A stretch of 19,166 bases of DNA, from the NCBI GenBank assembly GCA_036388295.1, contig DASVSC010000301.1:1-19166 (forward strand). Direction: 5' to 3'. The stretch comes from RYN-431 sp036388295 (lineage in GTDB: Bacteria > Planctomycetota > Phycisphaerae > Tepidisphaerales > Tepidisphaeraceae). How positions within the stretch are numbered: the stretch's first letter is position 1; each line of letters begins with the position of its first letter. A program made the position numbers and the translations under genes. The notes beneath the pieces are model-generated. The model was given only the letters and a program-made list of their open reading frames with translations. It did not search any database and was not told the DNA's origin. Shown piece by piece: positions 1 to 6,703 of the stretch.

Positions 1-579
1 TTCCTGGTCAAAGCTGTGCACGCCCCAGCCGAGCTGTTCAATGTACCGGCACATCGGGTCCAGGAACGGCATCGACTGCAGCGTCTGGTTCACGTCATAG
101 CAGGCGTTCGGACCCTTGAAAGTAGTCTGAGCCAGCGGCACGTATTTGCCGTGCTCGTCGCGGCGCAGGACGTAAAACTCCGGCTCGATGCCGAGGTTGA
201 ACGTGTAGCCCATTTCCTTAGCCTGCGCCTGCACGTTCTGCAGCATCACGCGCGCGTCGCCGGCATACGGCTTGCCGTGGTGCCAGCAGTCGGCAGGGAT
301 CCAGGCGAAGCGCGTGTCCCAGGGGCAGATCACGCAGCCGTCGAGGTCGGGCACGGTCTGGCATTCGTCTTCCTGCGGGCCGACCAGGCCCATGCCTTCG
401 ACCGCGCCGACAGTGTAGAGTTCGCCTTCCTCGCACATCTCGTCGAACTTCGCGATCGGCACGCACTTGGCCTTGGGCACGCCGAACACGTCGACGAACG
501 CGGCCAAACAATACTGCACATTGGCGGCGACAAGCTTGGCCTTCACGGACTTCATCTTCTTCGGGTCGGGGGCGGTCAT
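1..579 (-). CDS. glnT: GlnT-type glutamine synthetase-like ligase, N-terminal part (cut by window edge)
   Basis: The leftward frame opens at ATG (577-579) and is still open at base 1, giving the first 193 residues. The N-terminal beta-grasp region (FVDVFGVPKAKCVP, residues 28-41) and the start of the catalytic domain (GIEPEFYVLRR, 130-140, with the metal/ATP-site glutamates E132 and E134) match the rhizobial GlnT or gamma-glutamylmethylamide synthetase branch of the glutamine synthetase superfamily. Such enzymes join glutamate to ammonia or a small amine using ATP. The start lies 8 nt after the creatininase-family stop, and an AAGGA site overlaps that stop, so the two genes form one transcription unit. 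Beside a guanidine-degradation operon it could capture released ammonia or amidate an amine; this is inference. About 250 C-terminal residues lie outside the window, so true GlnA-like activity cannot be excluded. Confidence 0.88.
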   Translation of the reverse strand, partial: MTAPDPKKMKSVKAKLVAANVQYCLAAFVDVFGVPKAKCVPIAKFDEMCEEGELYTVGAVEGMGLVGPQEDECQTVPDLDGCVICPWDTRFAWIPADCWHHGKPYAGDARVMLQNVQAQAKEMGYTFNLGIEPEFYVLRRDEHGKYVPLAQTTFKGPNACYDVNQTLQSMPFLDPMCRYIEQLGWGVHSFDQE

Positions 580-587
580 GGGCATCC

Positions 588-1385
588 TTACAACAGGGGT
601 GGAACTTCAGTCAGGGCGCGACGGACGACGTCCGTCAGGGCGTCACCGATTTCTAAAAACAGTCGCTCGCCGTCGTCGGCCGTGGCACGCGACGGGTAGC
701 CGGTCACGCCATTGCGACTGGTCAACGGCACGACGTGCGTAAAGACTTTTCCGGCGGTGCGGTCCGGGTCATCGGCAACAGCGATCAGGTCCTGCCGAAC
801 GGCGGCGGGATCGAGGTAAAGCATTAGTGCCGTCTCGGCGCGGTTGGCGTGGAAGTCGGCGGCGTCGTCGATGAACTGCTGCCAAACGCTCGGCGTCAGG
901 TCGAACGTGCTGCGCACGCCGATCATGAAGTCGCCGCCGTTCTCGGCTTCGGCGAATCGGAGATGATCAATCGCGCACCGCGCGGCCGGCACGTTGCCCC
1001 AGTGGCTGTTGACCAGCATCAGCCGTTTGAACCCGCTGGCCCGGACGAAGCGGGTGATCTCGCGCAGCGTCGCGATCAACGTCTCGGAAAAAACGGAAAC
1101 GGTGCCCGGCCATTGCGCGGTGTGACCGAGAGAACAGCCGTACGTCACGGGTGGCAGCACGGGCACGGCGGTTTTGGCCGACGCGTAGGCGCAGAACGCT
1201 TGAGCCAAGACGGTGTCGACGTTCAGCGGCAAGTGGGGGCCGTGCTGCTCGGTCGCGCCGAGCGGCAGCAATGCCAGATTCGTGCCGCCCGACACAAGCG
1301 CACCGACCTCCGGCCAAGTCATCTGATCCCAAAACAACGGCACACCGCCGGCGGTGGCGGTGACGCGGTCGATCCAACTGTTCAC
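588..1385 (-). CDS. Creatininase-family amidohydrolase
   Basis: This 265-residue protein has the creatininase fold signatures: GATEQHGPHLPLNVDT (43-58, metal ligands E46, H48, D57), LMLVNSHWGN (122-131, H128) and HANRAETALML (179-189, E184). The family hydrolyses cyclic or linear amides at a two-metal site in the cytosol. In true creatininase the segment after the late histidine is, as I recall, His-Tyr-Glu. Here it is His-Trp-Gly, as in generic family members such as MftE-like proteins, so creatinine need not be the substrate. I chose the GTG at 1383-1385 because GGAAGGGG lies just upstream and a sigma-54 promoter lies 54 bp further up. A longer frame from a TTG at 1484 would run through that promoter. 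The gene precedes the glnT-like gene by 8 nt and diverges from the guanidine operon. Confidence 0.85.
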   Translation of the reverse strand: MNSWIDRVTATAGGVPLFWDQMTWPEVGALVSGGTNLALLPLGATEQHGPHLPLNVDTVLAQAFCAYASAKTAVPVLPPVTYGCSLGHTAQWPGTVSVFSETLIATLREITRFVRASGFKRLMLVNSHWGNVPAARCAIDHLRFAEAENGGDFMIGVRSTFDLTPSVWQQFIDDAADFHANRAETALMLYLDPAAVRQDLIAVADDPDRTAGKVFTHVVPLTSRNGVTGYPSRATADDGERLFLEIGDALTDVVRRALTEVPPLL

Positions 1386-1438
1386 GGTCGAGCCCCTTCC
1401 GGGCCTCTGCCTTCGATCCGTCCGTGGCCCGGCGACGC

Positions 1439-1454
1439 TGCAACCCGCGTACCA
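1439..1454 (-). promoter_or_regulatory. Sigma-54 (-24/-12) promoter facing the creatininase-glnT unit
   Basis: The minus strand reads TGGTACGCGGGTTGCA. It matches the RpoN consensus TGGCACG-N4-TTGCW at every defined position but one (C to T at position 4), with the required GG-N10-GC spacing (GG at 1453-1452, GC at 1441-1440). Transcription would start near 1428, about 43 nt before the GTG start of the creatininase-family gene. Sigma-54 promoters need an activator ATPase and often serve nitrogen-scavenging genes. Confidence 0.75.
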
Positions 1455-1571
1455 CGTCAGGGCCGCGCAGACAGCCAATAGCAAAATCGCAGCAGGAGGC
1501 CGTCCGCCGGATTGTCACGTCCCATGGCATCGTTCGAATCCCGAATGGATCAGCCTCCGCCGCTGCCTGTT

Positions 1572-1649
1572 GAATGTGCAGCGACTGTGTCCGCCACGCC
1601 GAATGTTCAATCCGTGTGCACCTCACCGGCGAGTTTCGCGTGCGGTGCG
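1572..1649. repeat. Repeated and inverted half-sites between the two sigma-54 promoters (possible activator sites)
   Basis: GAATGTGCA (1572-1580) and GAATGTTCA (1601-1609) are near-identical direct repeats 29 bp apart, close to three helical turns. TGCACC (1617-1622) and GGTGCG (1644-1649) form an inverted pair resembling NtrC half-sites (TGCACC / GGTGCA), but the 21-bp gap is wider than in a standard NtrC site. Relative to the predicted rightward start near 1678 the direct repeats lie at about -106 and -77, a usual enhancer distance. The rest of the 526-bp spacer (1386-1911) shows no gene. Confidence 0.4.
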
Positions 1650-1651
1650 AG

Positions 1652-1667
1652 TGGCATCGATCTTGCA
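1652..1667 (+). promoter_or_regulatory. Sigma-54 (-24/-12) promoter facing the guanidine operon
   Basis: TGGCATCGATCTTGCA has the GG-N10-GC spacing (GG 1653-1654, GC 1665-1666), an intact TGGCA and an intact TTGCA. Transcription would begin near 1678, leaving a leader of about 234 nt before the binding-protein gene at 1912. A short hairpin, AAGCG-TTCG-CGCTT (1746-1759), lies in that leader. No guanidine-I, -II or -III riboswitch core was recognised. Confidence 0.75.
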
Positions 1668-1911
1668 GCATGACGGCAGACAGCTTGATCCCGCCGCACG
1701 GCGTAGGTGGACGCAAAGTCGCCACCGAGTTTCGGCCCGTCCCAAAAGCGTTCGCGCTTGCTGGCGTCGGCCGTCCGATCAACTTCGCACTGGGAGTCGA
1801 TTCGCCCGAGCGAACCGCGATCAGTCGCCTAGCCTTCGATCCGATCCGGCGTCGCCGAAAGTTCCGTCCGCGTCCCATCCGTTCGTCACCATCTACTACT
1901 GAGGAAGTCGC

Positions 1912-2919
1912 ATGCGTTCGATGCTCAACGCCTGTCGTGTCCTGTTCTCCGCCGCCGTCCTCGGGCCCGTTTTGGGCCTCGCCACTGTCGCCCCGGCCGC
2001 GACGCTGAAGATTGCCTATTCCGATTGGCCCGGCTGGTCCGCGCTCGACGTCACCAAGGAAAAAGGCTTCTTCAAAGAGGCCGGCGTCGACGTCGAACTC
2101 GTTTGGATGGAATACCTGCCCAGCATGGAGGCGCTGGCGGCCGGCAAGGTCGACGCCGTCACCTGCACCAACGGCGACGCCATGGTCACCGGCGCGACCG
2201 GCAAGCCCAGCAAGTGCATCGTCCTGACCGATTACAGCAACGGCAACGACATGATCGTCGGCAAGCCGGGCATTAACTCGATCAAAGACCTCAAGGGCAA
2301 AAAGATCGGCCTGGAACTGAACCTGGTCGAACACCTGTTGCTGCTCAAGGGCCTGGAAGCCAACGGCATGACTGAAGCCGACGTGACGATCACGAACGTG
2401 CCGACGAACGACACCCCGCAGGCTCTCGCCAGCGGCGGCGTCGACGCGATCGGCGCCTGGTACCCGATCGCCGGGCAGGCCATCAAGCAGGTCGCGGGCG
2501 CTAAGCCGCTGTTCACCAGCGCCGACGCCAAAGGGCTGATCTACGACGGCATCTTCGTCGCCCCGGAAAGCCTGGCGAAAAACCGGGCCGATTGGGTGAA
2601 GGTCGTCGAGGCCTACATCAAGACGGTCGAGTTCATCAAGAACCCCGCGACCCGCGACGAAGCCGTCAAAATCATGGCCGCCCACGTGCAGGTGAACCCG
2701 GCCGACTACGCCAAGAACATGGGCGGCACGTACTTCCTGAACTTGGAAGACAACCTCAAGCACTTCACCAAGGGCGACGGCCTGGACAGCGTGTACGGCA
2801 GCAGCAAAGTCGCCAACGCGTTCAACGTTAAAAACAACGTCTACAAAGACAGCCAACCCGTTGACGCGTACTTCGATCCGTCGCTGTTGAAGGAAGTCGC
2901 GGCGAAGGCAAAGAAATAA
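1912..2919 (+). CDS. ABC transporter substrate-binding protein, NitT/TauT type, urea-carboxylase region
   Basis: This 335-residue exported protein has a signal peptide (hydrophobic core about 10-27, VAPAA near 26-30 as cleavage region). A type II periplasmic-binding fold of the NMT1/SsuA class follows, beginning TLKIAYSDWPGWSALDVTKE (31-50). Segments such as MEYLPSMEALAAGKVDA and NLVEHLLLLKGLEANG resemble binding proteins that accompany urea/guanidine carboxylase clusters. It should capture a small nitrogenous solute, probably guanidine or urea, and deliver it to the permease encoded next. The start is set by GAGGAA at 1901-1906, 5 nt before ATG. It is the first gene of the rightward operon, downstream of the sigma-54 promoter. 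Substrate identity is inferred from context only. Confidence 0.9.
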   Translation: MRSMLNACRVLFSAAVLGPVLGLATVAPAATLKIAYSDWPGWSALDVTKEKGFFKEAGVDVELVWMEYLPSMEALAAGKVDAVTCTNGDAMVTGATGKPSKCIVLTDYSNGNDMIVGKPGINSIKDLKGKKIGLELNLVEHLLLLKGLEANGMTEADVTITNVPTNDTPQALASGGVDAIGAWYPIAGQAIKQVAGAKPLFTSADAKGLIYDGIFVAPESLAKNRADWVKVVEAYIKTVEFIKNPATRDEAVKIMAAHVQVNPADYAKNMGGTYFLNLEDNLKHFTKGDGLDSVYGSSKVANAFNVKNNVYKDSQPVDAYFDPSLLKEVAAKAKK

Positions 2920-2935
2920 GTGCGTTGCAGGCCGG

Positions 2936-2972
2936 CCCGCGACGTGAGGGCCGTTTCCCCTCGCGTCGCGGG
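2936..2972 (+). promoter_or_regulatory. Strong intercistronic hairpin after the binding-protein gene
   Basis: A 15-bp stem (2936-2950 pairing with 2958-2972, one T-G wobble) encloses a 7-nt loop in the 79-bp gap between the binding-protein stop and the permease start. No run of T follows, so it is not a clear intrinsic terminator. It fits an mRNA-stabilising or partially attenuating element that keeps binding-protein levels above those of the membrane and catalytic subunits. Confidence 0.65.
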
Positions 2973-2998
2973 CGTTCGCTTCTCGTAGTTTCATCCTG

Positions 2999-4072
2999 AT
3001 GTCCACGCCGTGGCTCGCCGTTCGCCGACCCTTGCCCGCCCGCCGGGCGCTGCCGCTCAAGGCGGTGGCGTTTCTGGTGCCGATCGTGGCCTGGTGCGTG
3101 GTGAGCTACGTGCCGTTCGTCTGGCACCCGCAGCGCCTGATTACCGACAGCGGCGGGTCAACGAACTATTCAACAGACCAGCGGCTGGAAAAGGCCGCGT
3201 ACGAAACGGAACAATCTGAATTAATTAAGGCGGGCCAGCCGCCCATGCGGGCGACGGCCGTGAACCCGATCTTCCTGCCAGCGCCGCACCAGGTCGGCGA
3301 AGCGCTCTACAAGGCTTTCACTGAACCGCCCGCACGCAAAGGGACGCCCTGGCTGCACGAACGCATTGGCCACAGCGTTTCGCTGCTATTGAAGGCGTTC
3401 GCGCTCGCTTGTCTGTTCGCGGTGCCGCTCGGCTTGATCTGTGGCACGTTCGATTTCTTTTCGAAGCTGATCGAGCCGTTCATCGATTTCATGCGATACC
3501 TGCCGGCGCCGGCATTCGGTGCGCTGATGATCGCTATTTTCAGCCTGCAGGACGCGCCGAAAATCGCCGTCATTTTTATCGGCCTGTTTTTCAACATGCT
3601 GCTGGTCACCGCCAACACCACCCGCACGCTCGACCCGGCCCTGCTGGAAGCGGCGCAAACGCTCGGGGCGTCGCGTAAGCGGCTCGTCTCGAGCGTCGTC
3701 ATCCCCGGCGTGCTGCCGCTGCTGTACACCGATTTGCGCATCGCCCTCGGCTTCGGCTGGGTGTACCTCACGATCGCCGAAACCATCGGCGAAATGAGCG
3801 GCATCACCGAGTTCATCAATCAGCAAGGCAAGTTCCGCAACTACCCGAACGTCTTCACCGGCATCATCGTGCTCGGCGTGCTGGGCTTCATCACTGACCA
3901 GTTCCTAGGCTGGCTCGGCGGCGTGCTGTTCCCGTGGCACTCACGCCGCAAGGCGGGGTGGATTCGGACGTTCGTCCGCCGACTGACGTCGGAACGATCG
4001 AACAGCGGGTTCGAGGTGTCGCCGCCGCACGCGGTCGTCGCCAAGCCGGAGGTCAATCGTGTCGACGCTTGA
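2999..4072 (+). CDS. ABC transporter permease, NitT/TauT type
   Basis: A 357-residue inner-membrane protein of the BPD transporter class. One N-terminal membrane span (about 22-42) is followed by a long polar, probably periplasmic segment (43-120). The core spans follow (about 127-148, 168-182, 188-205, 240-262, 284-306). The EAA loop that docks on the ATPase is at 217-239 (EAAQTLGASRKRLV followed by IPGVLP). NitT/TauT permeases are usually near 250-280 residues; the extra length is the N-terminal loop and a basic C-terminal tail, a layout I associate with urea-carboxylase-region permeases. The ATG at 2999 has a poor ribosome site after the hairpin, so lower expression than the binding protein is plausible. 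The 3' end overlaps the ATPase gene by 14 nt. Confidence 0.88.
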   Translation: MSTPWLAVRRPLPARRALPLKAVAFLVPIVAWCVVSYVPFVWHPQRLITDSGGSTNYSTDQRLEKAAYETEQSELIKAGQPPMRATAVNPIFLPAPHQVGEALYKAFTEPPARKGTPWLHERIGHSVSLLLKAFALACLFAVPLGLICGTFDFFSKLIEPFIDFMRYLPAPAFGALMIAIFSLQDAPKIAVIFIGLFFNMLLVTANTTRTLDPALLEAAQTLGASRKRLVSSVVIPGVLPLLYTDLRIALGFGWVYLTIAETIGEMSGITEFINQQGKFRNYPNVFTGIIVLGVLGFITDQFLGWLGGVLFPWHSRRKAGWIRTFVRRLTSERSNSGFEVSPPHAVVAKPEVNRVDA

Positions 4073-4955
4073 ACTGCCGGACTATCGCCAGCAATCGCCC
4101 GAGGTGGCTGCCCGTTTCAAACGCCTGCACGAGCGGCCCGTCGTGCTGGAGGCGCGTGCCCTCGGCAAAGTCTTCGACGGCGCGAACGGCCAGGTCGAAG
4201 CGCTGCGCGACATCAACTTCACCGTCCACCGCCGCGAAATCATCACCGTCATCGGCCAAAGCGGCTGCGGCAAGAGCACGCTCGTCCGCATCCTCGCCGG
4301 GCTGGAACAGCAGTCCAGCGGCCAGCTGTTGCTCGACGGCAAACCCGTCACCGGCCCCGGCCCCGACCGCGGCATGGTCTTCCAGGGCTACACGCTTTTT
4401 CCCTGGCTGACGGTGAAGCAGAACGTGATGTTCGGCCTGAGAATGAAGGGCGAATCCAGCCACAGCGCGCAGCGCGACGCGAAGATGTGGGTCGACATCG
4501 TCGGCCTGACGCCGTTCCTCGATCACTACCCGCACCAGCTGTCCGGCGGCATGAAACAGCGCGTGGCCATTGCGCGTGCGCTGGCGAATCAGCCGCGCGT
4601 GCTGCTGATGGACGAACCGTTCGGCGCGCTCGACGCACAAACGCGCTGCGCGATGCAAACCTACCTGCTGCAGATCTGGAAAAATGTCGACGTGACGATC
4701 ATCTTCATCACGCACGACCTGGATGAAGCTATTCTGTTGGCCGACCGCGTGCTGGTGCTGGAAGCGCGGCCGGGGCGGATCGCGGAGGTGATCGAAGTCT
4801 CCGTGCCGCGGCCGCGGTCGTCGGACCAGATGTTGTCGCCGGAGTTCTTGGCCACACGCCGTAGACTGGACGAATTGATTCATCCGAAAAGTGACCAGCC
4901 CATCGAGCGGCCGCACGTGTTCCGTATGACCCTGGTCGGGGATGACGTCGAATAA
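4059..4955 (+). CDS. ABC transporter ATP-binding protein, NitT/TauT type
   Basis: This 298-residue cytosolic ATPase powers the importer encoded upstream. Visible motifs are Walker A GQSGCGKST (66-74), Q-loop Q109 in MVFQGYTLFPW, signature LSGGMKQR (161-168), Walker B VLLMDE (181-186), D-loop FGALD and switch histidine H219 in FITHD. The sequence YTLFPWLTV is typical of nitrate/taurine/urea-type ATPases. A tail of about 40 residues follows the nucleotide-binding domain. The start is GTG at 4059, with GGAGG at 4048-4052, inside the permease coding region; the 14-nt overlap implies translational coupling. The next gene starts 12 nt after its stop. Confidence 0.92.
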   Translation: MSTLELPDYRQQSPEVAARFKRLHERPVVLEARALGKVFDGANGQVEALRDINFTVHRREIITVIGQSGCGKSTLVRILAGLEQQSSGQLLLDGKPVTGPGPDRGMVFQGYTLFPWLTVKQNVMFGLRMKGESSHSAQRDAKMWVDIVGLTPFLDHYPHQLSGGMKQRVAIARALANQPRVLLMDEPFGALDAQTRCAMQTYLLQIWKNVDVTIIFITHDLDEAILLADRVLVLEARPGRIAEVIEVSVPRPRSSDQMLSPEFLATRRRLDELIHPKSDQPIERPHVFRMTLVGDDVE

Positions 4956-4967
4956 GGAATCGCTTTC

Positions 4968-6311
4968 ATGACCTTGGTGACCGACCCAAATGCCCACAGC
5001 AGCCTCGATGTCGTCCGCGACCAAGTCCACGCGCGACTACGGCAAGCGGACACGTTCGAAGGGAAGGGCGTCTGGATCCGCCGTTGCACGCCGGGTGAAG
5101 TCGAAGCCCAGCTCGCACGCCTCGCCGGCCGCATGGCGCAGCGCCTGGAGTTGCCACTGCTCGGCCTGACGATGGCGGTGAAAGACAACATCGACGTCGC
5201 CGGCCTGCCGACCACCGCCGCCTGCCCGGCATTCGCGTACACGCCGCAGGTCTCCGCGCCCGTCGTGCAGGCGCTGTGTGACGCCGGCGCGGTCGTTGTG
5301 GGCAAAACGAATCTGGACCAATTCGCCACCGGCCTGGTCGGCACGCGCAGCCCGCACGGGGCGTGCGAGAACTTTTACGACCGCCGCTACGTCAGCGGCG
5401 GCAGCAGCAGCGGCAGTGCGGTCGCGGTCGCCGCGGGTCTGGCCGACTTCGCCCTCGGCACCGACACCGCCGGCTCCGGCCGTGTGCCGGCGGCGTTTAA
5501 CAACCTGTACGGCATCAAGCCGAGTTGCGGCCTGCTCAGCACGGTCGGCGTCGTGCCCGCCTGTCGTTCCCTCGACTGCGTCACCGTGCTCGCCCCGACC
5601 GCCGCGTTGGCGCAGAAAGTGATGCGGATCGCCGAAGGATTCGATCCGAACGACATCTACTCCCGTTCCCGTCAGGAATTAACCACCGCCTACGCCACGA
5701 CGCTCCCGCGGGACATTCGCGTCGGCGTGCCGGACGAGGACGACCTGCAGTTCTTCGGTAACGCCGAATACGAACGCCTGTTCGCCGTCGCCTGCGACCG
5801 AGTAACGGCCATCGGTGCACGCAAGACGACGATCGATTTCGGCTCTTTCGCCGAGACCGCCCGGCTGCTGTACGAAGGCCCGTGGGTGGCCGAGCGACTG
5901 GCGGCGATCAGTGAGTTCTACGACCGCCATGCCGACGAATTGCTGCCCGTCACCCGGCAGATCATCGGCGCCGCGGAACGCATCACGGCCGTCGATGCGT
6001 TCCGCGGCATGTACAACCTTCACGCCCTGCGCCGTCAGGCGCGGGCGGAATGGGATCGGATGGACGTCCTGCTGCTGCCGACCGCGGGCACGATCTACAC
6101 CATTGCCGACGTCGACGCCGACCCGATTACGACGAATCGAAACCTCGGCTACTACACCAACTTCGTGAACCTGCTGGACCTGTGCGCCTTGGCCATTCCA
6201 GCGGGATTCACCGGCACCGGATTGCCGTTCGGCGTAACATTGGTCGCGCCTGCCGGTAACGAAGCCTCGTTGTTCGCCGTGGCGGGTCGATTCGCCGAAG
6301 GAGCGTCATGA
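4968..6311 (+). CDS. atzF: Allophanate hydrolase, amidase domain only (split enzyme)
   Basis: A 447-residue amidase-signature enzyme that hydrolyses allophanate and yields ammonia and CO2. The Ser-cisSer-Lys triad is visible: K72 in MAVKDNIDVAG, S146 in SGGSSSGSA and nucleophile S170 in GTDTAGSGR, with the 24-residue serine spacing seen in this superfamily. KDNIDVAGLPTTAACPAFAY and the C-terminal FVNLLDLCALAIPAGF match allophanate hydrolases rather than GatA. AtzF proteins are normally about 570-610 residues with a C-terminal domain. This one stops after the amidase domain, and the missing domain is encoded by the next gene through an ATGA overlap (6308-6311). The start follows AAGGA near 4954. 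Confidence 0.92.
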   Translation: MTLVTDPNAHSSLDVVRDQVHARLRQADTFEGKGVWIRRCTPGEVEAQLARLAGRMAQRLELPLLGLTMAVKDNIDVAGLPTTAACPAFAYTPQVSAPVVQALCDAGAVVVGKTNLDQFATGLVGTRSPHGACENFYDRRYVSGGSSSGSAVAVAAGLADFALGTDTAGSGRVPAAFNNLYGIKPSCGLLSTVGVVPACRSLDCVTVLAPTAALAQKVMRIAEGFDPNDIYSRSRQELTTAYATTLPRDIRVGVPDEDDLQFFGNAEYERLFAVACDRVTAIGARKTTIDFGSFAETARLLYEGPWVAERLAAISEFYDRHADELLPVTRQIIGAAERITAVDAFRGMYNLHALRRQARAEWDRMDVLLLPTAGTIYTIADVDADPITTNRNLGYYTNFVNLLDLCALAIPAGFTGTGLPFGVTLVAPAGNEASLFAVAGRFAEGAS

Positions 6312-6694
6312 ACATCGCCGTCGTCGGGGCACACCTTAGTGGCCTGCCCCTGAACTCACAGCTCACTGAACGCGGCGGCGTACTGGTCCGGCCGGCGGTG
6401 ACCGCGCCGCGTTATCGCCTGTTCGCGCTGCCGAACACCACGCCGCCCAAGCCGGGTCTGCTGCGCGTCGCCGAAACGGTGCCGCACGGCATTCAGCTGG
6501 AACTGTGGGACCTTCAGCCGGCTGCCTTTGCGGAGTTCGTCGCCCTCGTTCCGCCGCCGATGTGCATAGGCAACGTGCAACTGGACGACGGAGAATGGGT
6601 CAAAGGATTTCTCGCCGAGCCGTACGCCTTCGAAGGGGCGACGGACGTCACGCACTTCGGGGGCTGGCGCGCGTACGTCGCGAGCCGAACTTAA
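6308..6694 (+). CDS. Allophanate hydrolase C-terminal domain as a free-standing protein
   Basis: This 128-residue protein matches the AtzF C-terminal domain almost end to end. Shared patterns are the opening IAVVGAHLSGLPLNSQLTER, then TAPRYRLFALPNTTPPKPGL, WDLQPAAFAEFVALVPPP, IGNVQLDDGEWVKGF and the terminal THFGGWRAYV. In fused enzymes this domain follows the amidase, with a catalytic role I recall as later processing of the amidase product. Here it has its own ATG at 6308, sharing ATGA with the amidase stop, and AAGGAG about 5 nt upstream. The interdomain linker present in fused enzymes is absent. The clean boundary and good ribosome site argue for a real split rather than a sequencing frameshift. 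It probably assembles with the amidase. Confidence 0.88.
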   Translation: MNIAVVGAHLSGLPLNSQLTERGGVLVRPAVTAPRYRLFALPNTTPPKPGLLRVAETVPHGIQLELWDLQPAAFAEFVALVPPPMCIGNVQLDDGEWVKGFLAEPYAFEGATDVTHFGGWRAYVASRT

Positions 6695-6703
6695 AGAATC
6701 GAT

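Noticed and set aside
1386..1484. N-terminal extension of the creatininase-family protein that looks like a lipoprotein signal (from TTG 1484)
   Set aside because: It overlaps the minus-strand sigma-54 promoter, the GTG at 1385 has a good ribosome site, and the family is cytosolic; the lipobox-like stretch comes from the promoter sequence itself.
1530..1550. GTTCGAATCC, like a tRNA T-loop
   Set aside because: The flanking bases (CATCG and CCGA) do not pair as a T-stem, and no anticodon arm or acceptor stem can be drawn.
967..3060. Long minus-strand open frame (697 codons)
   Set aside because: It lies across the creatininase-family gene, the spacer and the binding-protein gene on the other strand; its translation is low-complexity and unlike any family, as expected of a GC-rich shadow frame.
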